NCBI GenBank assembly: GCA_963930645.1
Contig: OZ005653.1
Location: 115,040,259 to 115,104,258, forward strand
DNA: 64,000 nt
Direction of reading: 5' to 3'
Source of the DNA: Salticus scenicus
Taxonomy: Eukaryota; Arthropoda; Arachnida; Araneae; Salticidae
Part shown: positions 1-11,450 of the stretch, in pieces
Layout of the letters: each line of letters begins with the position of its first letter
How positions within the stretch are numbered: the first letter of the stretch is position 1
Translations under genes and position numbers: made by a program
Notes under the pieces: generated by a model
Databases searched by the model: none
What the model was told of the DNA's origin: nothing
Seen by the model: only the letters and a program-made list of their open reading frames with translations

Positions 1-828
1 ACTAGAAAAGTCTGTTGACTTAACAGTTTCAAAGCATAAATTTGATTTATTGACGAAAGGATTAACTGCTTCTTTAAATTGGAAGCTAATTGAGAGCTCA
101 AGTGAGGAAAGCTTTGAGAAGTATTTAAAAGCGGTAAGTTTACTGGACAAGTAGAAGGAGAATTTTAAAGATAGATTGTACTTCGGTATTATGAGAGCTC
201 GGTTGATTTCTTGCAACATTTCCAGGTTGATTTAAATGACTGGGTCTTGGCTGGGAAAAGTTGGTATGTTGCAGATGATTGAAATTAACATTTTGAGGGG
301 GGGGGGGTGGCGAAATTTTTTCACTGTTCATTTTGAACATTTACGGGTTCCTGTGGGTGATTGGAGTTATTCGCAGGTTTAGCAGCGTGGCGTGCTTGAT
401 ATTGATCTAAATTTGAAAAAGAGTATCAAGTGATACGGTTGGCTTTAAATCTAGAAAATCTTGAATCGGGACTGTGAACAGCGGGTTTATAATATCAAAT
501 ACTTCCAAGAATGATAAATTTAGTTCCAGTTGTTTAATTAAATCAAGCTTACGCAGGAAAAATGTTGTCAGCTTGTCAAATCTAGACATTTTCGTTGTAT
601 ACAGTTCCTGCATTAATTTTGCTCTATCGGCACTCGAGGAAAAGGTGCTTATAATTTTGATTTTTAAATCTTCATAGGTCGGATTTTGACCCAAGGAATG
701 AGAGGCAATTAGTTCGTACCACATTTTAGGTTCTCCTTTTAAGGAGTATTTTAACCAGTTAAATCTATCAGCAAGATCAATTTTACATACATCAAAATAT
801 TGCTCAAGTTCCTCAAAAAATTCAAGTA
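1..828 (-). pseudogene. gag: Ty3-like retrotransposon gag relic
   Basis: On the minus strand a gag-like frame is open from 826 down to 407. It contains a WYEL-type motif (about 720), then 'DLKIKIISTFSSS' and a helical stretch typical of the capsid domain of LTR retrotransposons. Upstream of the Met at 724 the same frame stays open for 34 more codons to 826, where the Tigger-like element is inserted. The frame resumes beyond 2517, and the codon phase is continuous if the element and one TA are removed. Downstream (140-340) is a Pro/Asn/Gln-rich stretch in another frame that could be the gag tail. No zinc knuckle, pol or LTR is visible, so it is a fragment. Element family is inferred from residue pattern only. 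Confidence 0.5.
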
Positions 829-1302
829 GGGGAGACCCGTGTACCTAGGGCCGCTTTTTTTCAATGCCTAAAAACAGAGTTCTTCACCTGTTTAAAATTA
901 TCAAACTGATATGTATATATTTTTAGGACTAATTACTTCCAATTGGGATTAATGTAAATAACTAAAAAACTTAAATTCCGACAAATAGAAGGTTTAAAAA
1001 AAAACTTTACACGTGGCCCTAGGTACATCACCATCATTGTACCTGGGGCCAGACCTCATTGTACCTAGGGCCATTCTCTCAAATTTAGATTTCACTTTGT
1101 AATGAATAGAAAATAAGCATATAAACATGTATTTTATAAAAGAAACAATATCAAGTAATATATTTATTTATCATATAATAATTATCATGTTGTTGCCTTA
1201 ATTTAAAAGAAGAAAATTTTCACTTTTTTTTTTCTTTGGGATATTCTAACAGAATGCTTTTTTTTTTTTTTTTTCTTCAATTTCTTTTTTTTTTTTTTTT
1301 TT

Positions 1303-1521
1303 CTGGAGTGTCTCTTGGATTTCTAGATCTCTCTGGTTTTCGGTCACATCTTTTCTTTGATGTGGGAGGTTTTGCTTTAGTTAAAGGTTTTGCTTAGATT
1401 CGTACCTGTTAAAGCATGACACACGAAAAGATGTTAGATGTTGAAGGTTTCGAAATTTCAACAGGACACGAGACGGAGATATCCAATTCTATCATTATTG
1501 ATTCTTTTTCTTCCTGGAAAA

Positions 1522-1558
<37 letters not shown>

Positions 1559-1784
1559 TGGAGGGATCTTGTCTTTCAGTCACATTTTAACTTAAATATT
1601 CATCCTCCGTGAATGTGTTTTGATTCATTGGCAATATGCCGGATACACGAAAGCCTGATAGAATGTTTACAGGAGTAAAGACCGACGGATAGGCTTGCCA
1701 ACATTGTCAGCAACGTCATATATAGTGATTGGTTTACCAGGGTTTGCCATCATCCAATTACTATAGGCTGTACTGTGTTTCTTA
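1303..1784 (-). pseudogene. Tigger/pogo-type transposase C-terminal remnant
   Basis: Reading the minus strand from about 1784, one frame gives 'WMMANPGKPITIYDVADNVG'. This is the segment that follows the catalytic core in pogo/Tigger-like DDE transposases (family pattern W-x3-NPGKxITIYD). After a frame change it continues with 'NILSGFRVSGILPMN' and 'TFTEDEYL', again the family order. A Lys/Pro/Arg-rich tail ('KPLTKAKPPTSKKR') is readable to about 1303 in a third frame. There are several frameshifts and stops, and the DNA-binding and catalytic domains are absent. It was found by direct translation; recognition rests on motif order. Confidence 0.65.
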
Positions 1785-2088
1785 CACTTTCGCGACCGCT
1801 GACGTAGATTCAAGTCATTTAAAAATATGAAACTCCACCAGTGGGCATTTCTTTTGCAATTTATATGTTATTTGTTTCTAAAAAATATACACAATATTCA
1901 TATTTGTACAATCAATATACTATGGATACAAATACTTTGATTACAGAGAGTATGATTATAATGCATGTCCATTTGTAATATAAATGTGAAAACGGAAAAA
2001 TTTGTTTTGAAAATTTGTAACTTATGAGAAAAATGTCCACAGGCGGACCTTACTGTCAAAAAGACAAAAACATGCGGTCGCGAAAGTG
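1785..2088. mobile_element. piggyBac-like MITE nested in the Tigger relic
   Basis: Perfect 16-bp inverted repeats (ACACTTTCGCGACCGC at 1784-1799 and its complement at 2074-2089) bound a ~304-bp AT-rich insert. The right flank is TTAA (2089-2092). The left flank is TTA, one A short, so the TTAA duplication of piggyBac-type elements is only approximate. No coding capacity is recognised. It lies just where the transposase relic loses homology, consistent with insertion into or next to it. Confidence 0.45.
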
Positions 2089-2517
2089 TTAAAAGGTCCA
2101 AACATACTGGTCCTAGGTACAAGGCAGCTATCTGGCCCTAGGTACAAGTTTTGGTAACTTCATTCAAAATGCCTTCCGCTAAAAAATCCACATGCACAGA
2201 GGACTAATTAAATATCTCATTTATTACTCAATATAACAAGCAAAATTATACACTAAAAATGAAAGAAATATATTAAACTTCCCTTCGTAAAATAGCGAAA
2301 GAGATGAGTTACAAAATTTTACTTCAAACCATGTAAATTCGTTTTCTACATGTAACTTGTCAAAACTTTCTCCTAAAAAGTTCCAAAGTAGTTGTAAAAG
2401 TAGCAATTGGTGTTGTTACTCGCCCATTTGAATATTCAAACTTAAAATTAAATATTATTCAAATGAAGTGGGGTGGCCCTAGGTACATGATGGCCCTAGG
2501 TTCACGGATCTCCCCTA

Positions 2518-3537
2518 CATTATTCGAGCCGGTAAAATATACTCGAGCGGGGGGGGGGGTGGACCTCACAAGGGTTGTGAGACAAAGTCAGTATGATGAA
2601 ACAGAATATAATGATTAATCTTTTTTTTTTTTTTTTCGCCTTGTTTGTTTATTACTGAAGCGTTTTTGATGTTTTGAAACATTTCTGCAGCTAACGACTG
2701 CCTCTGACACTCTTTTTAATACACTATATTTATCATAAATCAATAAATAACAAATGATCGAGTCAATATAATAATGCAATATTTTAATTTAACTTCCTTT
2801 AAGCTAGAACAAATTTTGAATTTAAGTAACGTTTAAAAATCGGCGTATAAATTTTCATTTTAAAGATTCATACAAACTTTTTGCTGTAATTTACGTAATA
2901 CTAAATTAATTTAATTAATACTAAATTTAATTTCCCACCATATTCTCATATATTTAAATCTTAATATTTCTTATGTTCTTAAATATTTGTAAAATATATG
3001 TATATTTAGATTAGTTATAAAATTATTACAAAAATTATTATACGAAATGGTTACAAAATTTGTTTAACGTGATAGAATTTCCGAAAGAGATATACTTTTT
3101 TTTTTTTTTTTTTTTTTTTCTTTGCAAAATAACTAGAATGCAAACACGTTAATGATGATAAAGGTTAAATGAGAGATTAAAAGATACATGTGAAATAAAA
3201 ATTCACACTTGCTTTGTTTATGCAATACATAGTACTAGGAGGATTTGCTCACATCGATAGAATTATATTTTAACGAAATAAAAAAAGTGTAACTGAAACA
3301 TTTAAATAAATATATTTTCATTTGTGACTATTTTCACCAAATTAAAACACATACCGTGATATAGTCATTAATGGGGAAAAAATATTCATTTGAGTTCCAT
3401 TACGTTAATTAGAAACACGATTATTTTAAAATAAACTACACTATACATTCGCTTTAGTTTGTATACGATAAAATCAAAGAAAAACCTTATTAAAATATTT
3501 GCTAAAATGATATTGCGATATAAATTGGTATATAGAT

Positions 3538-3575
<38 letters not shown>

Positions 3576-3786
3576 TTATATATAACAAGAGCGAAAAATT
3601 ATGCCGTTCTCATAGACTAGGAAATCTTTCTAAATATAATTATATATTTCATCGTTTAAACTTCAACGTAATTTACCTAAGTGATTACACAACGGAGAGA
3701 GGAAATAAAATAAAAACACACAAGTATTTTAATTAAATTTATAATCACTCTTAAATGCCGTAAGAAAGGGATGAAAACGCATAAGA
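2518..3786. other. AT-rich intergenic DNA with simple repeats
   Basis: 2518 to about 2600 is the continuation of the gag relic on the minus strand and includes a G-run at 2549-2559. The rest is AT-rich with T-runs (2622-2636, 3091-3119) and a compound (CA)n(TA)n microsatellite at about 3537-3577. I see no gene. Confidence 0.6.
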
Positions 3787-4223
3787 CAGTGATGCCAGTT
3801 GGGGATTTTTCCCCCATTTTGGGGATTTTTGAGGCTTCTGGGAATTATTTTGGGGACTAAAGGTTTGTGGGAACATTTTTGGGGAATTCTAAAATTTTTG
3901 GGGACAAATCTGGGGAGTTCAACTTTCTGTCAATGTTGGCACCTACGTTGTTCTGACCTACGACTAGGGACTTTCAATAGCTTTATTGTTATTTGGGGAT
4001 TCTTTTCAAGAATTGCCTTCATTTCGGAGAAAATCTGAGCTTTCTATGGCTTAAATCTGATGATATATATTATTATTATTATTATTTTTTTTTTTTTTGA
4101 AAAAATCTTTATTTTCCCTTTTAGTAGAAATCAAGTTGGGGATTTTTTCGAAAAAAAAATCCTGATTTAGAGAAATTTGAAGACCTGTTTGGGGAAATAA
4201 TTTTCGAGCATCTGGCATCACTG
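3787..4223. mobile_element. hAT-like MITE
   Basis: The left end reads CAGTGATGCCAG (3787-3798) and the right end is its exact complement (4212-4223), a 12-bp inverted repeat of the CAGTG type seen in hAT elements. The flanking octamers gcataaga and gcttaaca agree at 6 of 8 positions, a decayed 8-bp duplication. The inside has repeated 'TTTGGGGA' motifs on both halves, giving extended imperfect palindromy. No transposase is seen; the short ORFs across it look fortuitous. Confidence 0.6.
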
Positions 4224-6360
4224 GCTTAACATAAACGGAAATGCGATTTCGAATTGAAACCCATAATATATCTGAACACTTAAGTGTAGCCCTGAAAATC
4301 ATAACGTTAAACATTTCATGTTCCGTAGAAGACATTTTTCTGAGCATATGATAAATAAATGGCAATTTCACTGTGATTTCTGCAGAATAAATTCTTTTAA
4401 ATATATTATATATAAATGCTTCTCATAGAACACAATATATTATCATTTTTTGGGTGCCCCTATCATAAACTATTTGTGCTATTCATATAATTTAAAAGAG
4501 AGAACATTATATAGTAAACTCGATTAAAATATTTCATTTAAAAAAAGTTTCAAATATTTACGCACGCTATAGACGGCACATGAACGTATAGACAGATGGA
4601 CAGTCAAATGGATAGAAAAACAAACAAAAAGATTAATTCAATTCATGATCACACCTAGACGTTATTAAGAAGTATAAAAAAAAAGGCAAATAAAAATTAG
4701 ATTGTGATTCTTACAATTTCCAACTACAACCTTTAATGTATCCGAATATTTTTTCATGGTCTTGTAAATCTTAACTCTAGTTATAACATATTTAATAAAA
4801 ACGTTTCTTAGTTTAAATGTATAGCAATAATCATCGATTTCATTGTAATTTGAGCAAAGTAAAGATACTGAAATATAATTTATAGAAAGAGCTTTCATAG
4901 AACGCTGTGCTTCGGATTTCTTTCGAGTGTCAGTTTACAAATTTCCATAATGGTATTCACTTCATTCTCAACACTGAGATAAAAATATATACCGCCTTTC
5001 TCGAGAACGAATAAGTGGTCATTTTTTAAATCCCTAAACTTGAAATTTAGATTTGCGAGCTATGCGTATAAGGCACTTCAATAAGCTGAATGGACGAAAT
5101 GATAGAGAATTTCTAGTCTACATTACTAGATGGTGAAACAATAATATGAGTATTATAAATATTATAAATTCTTTGTATCTCGAGGGATGCTCGCTTGATT
5201 TTCTAGAATTGTGTCATAAATCATGATTATAGTTGCCAAAACCTCTTGCAGAGGCGGGTTGTTATTATTTGCATAGATTTTTAAATAAGTTTGACCACGA
5301 TAATATAGACAAACGCACTAGAATTGTAATAGGGGATTCTAGAACTCACTTTCAAAGGGGGCTAGAATTTATAAGGATGACACTGAAATATTTTTTCTTG
5401 AGCTACAATTTAGATTCTAGATGTCAGTTACAGAAATTTTTCTCAGTGAATGAGGAATATTCTATAAAAATCTTGAACAACATAAATCAGTTTCAAGGAA
5501 TTTTATTAATGTTTACAGGTGTTAGAGCGTGGGCAAACAGACAGACGGTTAGTTAGACAGACTAACCAAAGTCATAAAAACTTTTCATGTTTGCGAAAGT
5601 TTTATAAAGGGAATTGTTTTTTTGTATTTTTAATTACTACCGGCAAGTTTATTTGCTAATTTTAAAGGTATTTTGATGTTAGTTGTATCAAAAACTATGC
5701 AGTTTTATTCCCGTATAACAAGTGCTTCTTTCATTAAAACAAAACAAAACAAGAGATAAATAAATAAAATAAATGTTGTAAGCAATTTACATTATTGGCC
5801 GCAGATTAAAATTACAACTCTAAATAAATTTACAAAACAAATCCGATGACACCTCTTTTTTTTATCTAATAGAAATATCGAAAATATTAAACAATGCTGC
5901 AAAACTACATACATTCTTGTATTTAAAAAAAAAAAAAAAAAAAAAACTGTACTTGTTATGGTTACGTCGCACTCAGAAACGCAATAACTCTATTTTATTA
6001 GTGTGGAAAAATATTATCATAGACAAATCTTACTAAATATTCTATATTCAACCGAAATTTATTATGCATTAAATTGGAAGAAAAATTCGATATCGTATGT
6101 ATTAATAGAAAAATAGTTTGGCAGTTAAGTAAGTATTAATATAACATTAAATTCTCAAAATACATAATATATAAATTTCATATTCAGACATTATTTAGAT
6201 GCTTAAAAGCATGCTTTGCGCAGAAAATGTTACGTAATCATCCAAATTATGTCACATTTACTAGTGAATATAATGATTATTGTTCGTATATATTTTGATA
6301 CTTTTTATTATAAAATATTTTTTAATTTCCAATCTTCTGTAATTTGTATAAACCAATTTT
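4224..6360. other. AT-rich DNA without a recognisable gene
   Basis: A 107-codon plus-strand frame at 5233-5556 is open but resembles no family I know, begins without context, and is flanked by stops in AT-rich DNA. I do not call it a gene. A-run at about 5925-5946. Confidence 0.5.
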
Positions 6361-7049
6361 TACTTCCATTACCCTACTACCGTAGGTAATGGAAGTATTG
6401 TATTCGGTCTGAAAATTCGATATCGGGTTTTCACCTGATTTACACGTTTTAAGGTCCCCTGAGTCGAAAAAAAGTGGTTTTTGGCAATTGGTCAGTGTGT
6501 ATGTATGTGGAGAATTTTCTGGCTATTATAGCTCAGAAACTAATAAAGATAGAGCTATGAAACTTTATAATTAAAATACGTCTGGTGTACAGATGAAATT
6601 TCCAAATTTTGGTGAAAATTGAAAAACCGGAAGTGGGACCGGAAGTCCGTATCTCAAAAACGGCTCTAACGATTTTCTTCAAACTTGCTATATAAACTCT
6701 CTATTAGATGTCCTTTCGAATGATACAGTTGGTTAGTTCAGGAAAATTGATAGGCGTCCTGTATAAATATCTCAATTTCAGGCCTCGCAAAGGCGTTCCT
6801 TTAAAAACGGTTGTACGGATTTTTTTCAAACTCGCTATTTTAACTCACTTCTAAATATGATTATGTATGTCATTATTGTTTTCCGGTCAATAATTGATAT
6901 TTTGTAAAAGTTGTTAACTCAAAAACGGCTCTAACGATTTTCTCTTTAGTTCACTTTTATGTTTTCTGATCACATTATCTCTCAAAAATGCATATAATAC
7001 ATGTAATAGCGGGTTATGGATGGAAGTCGTGTGGTTGTTTCACACCAGA
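6361..7049 (-). mobile_element. Helentron-like non-autonomous element (copy a)
   Basis: In minus orientation the element begins at 7049 with TCTGGTGTGAAACAACC directly after an A, and ends near a strong hairpin: TACTTCCATTACC (6361-6373) pairs perfectly with 6385-6397. The interior shares long stretches with copies b (9076-9937) and c (20130-20462), for example the 'gtacaccaga' and 'atctcaaaaacggctctaacg' segments. A 5' TC and a 3'-subterminal hairpin are features of Helitron/Helentron elements, but no CTRR is seen after this hairpin, so class assignment is inference. Confidence 0.5.
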
Positions 7050-7744
7050 TTTTTTCTTTAATTTCTTTATTTGTATTATAATCCTTTATAATTTATTTGA
7101 ATGCAGCAAAATATATTCCATATATTGGCAAATGACTTAATTGTTATTAGTTATAAGCAAGTCAAAAATATCTGCTTCATTTAGCATTAATGATATATTT
7201 TGTGTACAAAAATGAATTTTTTTTCTATAAAGAATAGATTATGAAAGGCATCATTTCTGTTTAGAAAACAGTTACTCTTGTATGTACCCAGAATTGAGTT
7301 ATTTTTTAAATATATATTTCTGTTTCTGTATTTTGAAAATATTCTCTGGGGTAATCCTTCATATATTTTTCTATAAAAACAAACCTTTTCTTCACTCTAT
7401 AAATATAAGCATTAAACTAAAATTTTTATGTACTTTAAAAGGGAAGGGTAGATTTTTAGGAAGAAAATGTTCATAAATAAAACTGTATTTCATATTTGTT
7501 TTCTCGCGCTATTCAGGGAATTCATGTTCATATAAAATAAATTAGCTTTTCAGATTTTGTTTTGATTGTGAGAAAGACATTTCTATATAATATTCAATTT
7601 CTAGATTACAAAAAAATGTGTGAGTGATAAGACACAATTTACAAAAGACATGCATATGTATATTTTTACATCAGAATTTGTTTATTTATTTATTAGATAA
7701 ATTTATCTGCTTCATTTTCTACAAAAGCTCACATTGTTTCTTAA

Positions 7745-8106
7745 CTATACAGATTTATTAAAATTTTATTTTTCCGACTGAGTGAAAATAATGCCTCGAC
7801 CGGGAGTCGAACCCCGGATCTTTGACTTACAAGGTCAAGACTCTAACAATTGAGCTATCCAGGCCGACACCCCGGTCTGCATTACTCACTCAGACAACCT
7901 TTAGGCAGTATCATCTCTGGTCTATCATGTAGATAGCTCGACAGAAAATAAGCCGCAGGAAATGGAAAACACCATTAGATAATATTCGACTCCCCGTATC
8001 GACTCCCGGTCCAGGCATTATTTTTATTCAGTCGGAAAAATAAAATTTCAATAAATATGATTTTCTTTCACAGTTGATTGTGTGATTTTAATAAAAATTA
8101 TACAGG
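7745..8106. mobile_element. palindromic tRNA-SINE, copy 1 (right arm deleted inside)
   Basis: The left arm (about 7748-7890) carries a minus-strand tRNA-like sequence. The outer ~60 nt of the right arm (about 7987-8045) is the inverted match of the left arm: CCCGGTCCAGGCATT and then a cagtcggaaaaataaaat block. The inner part, with the second tRNA, is missing. To the right, a tail of about 60 nt ending near 8105 matches the left tail of copy 2 (21442-21490) in reverse complement, so both belong to one family. Confidence 0.6.
7792..7864 (-). tRNA. tRNA-Thr(TGT)-like sequence, SINE component
   Basis: The minus strand folds as a 73-nt cloverleaf: acceptor GCCTGGA, D-arm, anticodon stem TTGAC/GTCAA around loop CTTGTAA (anticodon TGT), and T-arm with an exact B-box GGTTCGACTCC. 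One acceptor pair is mismatched (3' strand TCGAGGC), as is one T-stem pair. It lies inside a repeated element, so it is a retroposed or SINE head rather than a functional tRNA gene. Confidence 0.5.
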
Positions 8107-8192
8107 TTTAGCCTTGTTTAAGAGGTTTCTGAATGAAATCAGTATATATATATATATTTTTTTTTATAAGTAATTTTGAATCTCTTACCGCG

Positions 8193-8232
<40 letters not shown>

Positions 8233-8506
8233 TTAAGTATTAAATATGTTTAACAATATTTTAATTTTTATTTGTGGATCATACATAGTAAATTCCTCTT
8301 TATTTTTTTAATGTTAAAACAAAATATCTATATAACAGTAATAAAATTAAAAAAATTATGTAATATGTAGATGATTTTACAAAAAAAAAAAAAAAAAGTA
8401 TTAAGTACATCTAGTAGTAAAGGCATTAATTATTTGGTGTGAGACTACAGAAAGATTATCAATTAAAACGTTAGAAACGGATATTATATATTTATTTACT
8501 TCACTC

Positions 8507-8547
<41 letters not shown>

Positions 8548-8625
8548 TATATTAAGTAATATTTTAAAAAGTCCTACTTATTTTTGCCTTCAAACAAACA
8601 GACATGAAACTGTGTTTATATAGTA
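8107..8625. other. AT-rich DNA with TA microsatellites
   Basis: Poly(TA) tracts lie at about 8142-8156, 8196-8222 and 8507-8545, with an A-run at 8380-8398. No gene seen. Confidence 0.6.
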
Positions 8626-9075
8626 CTAGCTGACCCGTCCGGCTTCGCACTGATGAACAAATTTTAGTTAAAGATGGATTGATATGTAAAAAATCAAGAA
8701 ATATATCAGTTTATATGTTATAGTCAGGCAATATTATTAACTGGAAAGTCAAAATATAATTTTACAATTATTTGTTTTAATTAGTTGTTAAATGTTGGCA
8801 ATTTTTACTTAATGCTATTTATTTATTTATTTATTTACTTATTTCATAAAAAGAAACATTTCTTTACTCATGAATAAAAAATATTGAAAAATAAACCTAT
8901 GACATGAAAATGTTTTTGATAAAATTGACGTCATAATAGCTTTAATTATTATTTATTTGTTTATTTCGCAAATATATTTAATTTTTTCCATAATTGATTA
9001 TTATTTTAATAATGTATATTAAAGGAGAAATCAATAATATGAAGCAATATTCGTACAATATATACTATTACAGAA

Positions 9076-9937
9076 TCTGGTGTGAAACAACCACACGACT
9101 TCCATTACCCACTATTACACGTAATATATACAATTTTTTGGAGATATTACTTGCATTTTTTGAGATTTTCGAGTAAGAGAAACTTGATACACGTATAAAG
9201 ACACATACAACAGAGTTTGCATAGCGAGTTAAAAAATAAGGGGAAAAAATAGATAGTTATTTTTTTAAACACGAATTTCCGAGATCTAAAACTGAACTAC
9301 CTAATCAGGATGACCGTTAATATTCCTGTAATAAGCACGTAATACTTGAGAAAGGTTATCTAAATTGGATTAAAGAAAAAATTTTCAAGAATACGTTAGA
9401 GCCGTTTTTGAGATACCAACTTTTACCAAAACTTAACATACTCAATTATTGACCTAAAAACAATAATTACATACAAAAGGATATTTAATAGGAAGTTAAC
9501 ATGGCGAGTTTGAAAAAAATCCGTACAGGCGTTTTTAAAGGAACGCACTTGCGAAGTCTGAAATTGAGCTGTTTATAGAGGACGCCTATCAATTTTCCTG
9601 AACTAAGCAACTTTTCAATCGAAAGGGCATCTAATATATTATTTATACAGCAACTTTGAAGAAAATCATTAGAGGTGTTTTTGAATATGGGCTTAGGGTC
9701 CCATTTCTGGTTTCCGATGACCCAATTCCGGTTTTTCAATTTTCACGAAAATTTGGAAAATTTATCTGTACACCAGACCTGAATCACTTGTGAAGTTTAG
9801 TAGTTCTATTTTTATTAGTTTTGGAGATATGACAGCCAGAAGATTACACACACACGTGCACATATACACACACACTGACCAATTGCCAAAACCTATACAA
9901 TACTTCCACTACCTACGGTAGTAGGGTAATTGAAGTA
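9076..9937 (+). mobile_element. Helentron-like non-autonomous element (copy b)
   Basis: It starts TCTGGTGTGAAACAACC after an A and ends with a subterminal hairpin, TACTTCCACTACC (9901-9913) against 9925-9937 with two mismatches. It is the reverse-oriented relative of copy a: the same terminal blocks and interior motifs, plus a CA-rich stretch at 9846-9875 just before the 3' end. It is nested in the Helitron at 8626-11918. Confidence 0.5.
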
Positions 9938-10379
9938 AACACATACATCTCGTATTTACTACGATAATATAAAAAAATACAAAAATCGCCAATGACGATA
10001 GATATCAAATCTATGCTTTGTTTTCAATTAAAATATTGGAAATTTTAATTAAAAATTTATTTTACCAAAATTTATTATAGCTTCTAGCACTTAGAGAGAG
10101 AGTGTGTAACTTTTGATTATTGAAAAAAAAAAAAAAAAAAAAAAAAAAAAAGCAATCGGCTTTTTAGTTCTAGCGATCGTTCTCTAGATATGTATATAAA
10201 CCTTTCTTCTTTTCATCTTAGTATAGCTATAGAGAATAGGTATATTAAATAGGTTTCCAATCAACATAATGTAACTCAAATAATTAAATGCTATTTACAT
10301 TTCAGTAATGGCTGTATGCGCTATGTATATTGAGCTACTTGCCATAACTGTTAGTTGCTAAAAATAGTCGCCAAATAAA

Positions 10380-10650
10380 TTTAAACATCTCAATACGCAA
10401 GCGAAGTGTGACATTACTGACCGCCCGTGGATGCAAGAAAAAGATATTCCATGTTAATCGCTCATTGGATTTTTTTTTTATTATTATTAAAATTCTAGAA
10501 GAATTATTTCCCGATTTTAATCCTCATATTTGGGTATAGATATGTATTAGTTATTGTATGCATGCGTTAGATTGAGTTATTTTGCTGTCAAATTGACAAA
10601 ATTTTAATTTTAAATTTCAAAACTGTCACCCTTGGCGTTTTTTGTATTTG
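10380..10650 (-). repeat. dispersed repeat, family R3 (inverted copy)
   Basis: The reverse complement of this stretch matches 17735-18005 over about 270 bp, including the 'acttcgcttgcgta' block, and part of it matches 11040-11222. Together with 11005-11222 it makes a wide inverted pair inside the Helitron. Function unknown. Confidence 0.5.
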
Positions 10651-11004
10651 GCGATCAAAAACGTAATACGAAAATATACATGCCAGATGTATATTTTCGT
10701 AATATGTATTGTACGAAATATTGTTTCATATTATTCGTTACACTCTTAATGTAAGTTTTTAAAATAACCATGATTTTTGAAAGGAATTAAATTATATTCG
10801 CCAGATAATTTGGCGATATTTTTTTCTTTTTCTTCCAAGGATGACGGATATCAAATCTATTCTGCTGCAACATATTAGTATATTATATCAGATACTTTAT
10901 TTAGACATTTGAAAACAAATTTGACTTCAAATTATGATAGAATATTTATCCTTTCCCTTTTAATTAGTTTATTAGTTGGATGTTTATTGTGTAAATATCA
11001 TCCT

Positions 11005-11222
11005 TTGAAATGAAATGTTTATGTTTTCAATCGAATATGGAAATTTGCCATTTTTTTTTCTAGAGTTTTGAAATTTAAAATTCCAATTTTATCAATTTTA
11101 CAACAAAAACAATTTAATCTAACGGATGCACATGATAACTAATACATATCTATATCCAAATATGGGGATTAAAATGGGGAAATAATTTTCCTCGATCTTT
11201 ATTATTTTTTTACAAAAAATCC
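11005..11222 (+). repeat. dispersed repeat, family R3 (direct copy)
   Basis: Shares 'tttgaaatgaaatgtttatg', a 'tttgccatttttttt' block and the 'tatacccaaatat'-like block with 17700-17925 in the same orientation, and is inverted relative to 10470-10640. Confidence 0.5.
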
Positions 11223-11411
11223 AGTTCACTTTTTATATTATTGTTCGCGTGAAAATATATTTTATTATATGTCTAAAAATAAATTAATTCGTAAATCTTT
11301 TTGGCAACAATTATAAATTAAAATAAATAATATTATAAAATAGAATTTCTTATTTTATTTTATTTTATTTATTTATTTATTTTTAAATTCCAATTTCGTT
11401 TACACACATCA

Positions 11412-11450
11412 GTTTAAACCACGGAGTAATAAAGACTCCGTGGTTTAAAC
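11412..11450. repeat. perfect 16-bp hairpin
   Basis: GTTTAAACCACGGAGT, then a 7-nt loop (aataaag), then the exact complement. A 39-nt hairpin of this perfection stands out in the AT-rich surroundings. It could be a transposon subterminal hairpin or a small-RNA precursor; nothing in the sequence decides. Confidence 0.8.

Larger units (their letters stand above)
829..2515 (-). mobile_element. Tigger/pogo-like DNA transposon, TA target duplication
   Basis: The ends form a terminal inverted repeat: GGGGAGACCCGTGTACCTAG at the left, and the reverse complement of the right end reads GGGGAGATCCGTGAACCTAG. Both flanks carry TA (827-828 and 2516-2517), the duplication expected for the Tc1/mariner/pogo superfamily. 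Subterminal copies of GTACCTAGGGCC recur at about 1010-1075, 2110-2150 and 2475-2500 and may be transposase-binding repeats. The interior holds a transposase C-terminal remnant on the minus strand and a nested MITE. At 1.69 kb it lacks the DDE core, so it is non-autonomous. Confidence 0.7.

Noticed and set aside
5233..5556. 107-codon plus-strand frame as a host gene
   Set aside because: No recognisable domain, AT-rich surroundings, no splice or promoter context; the length is compatible with chance.
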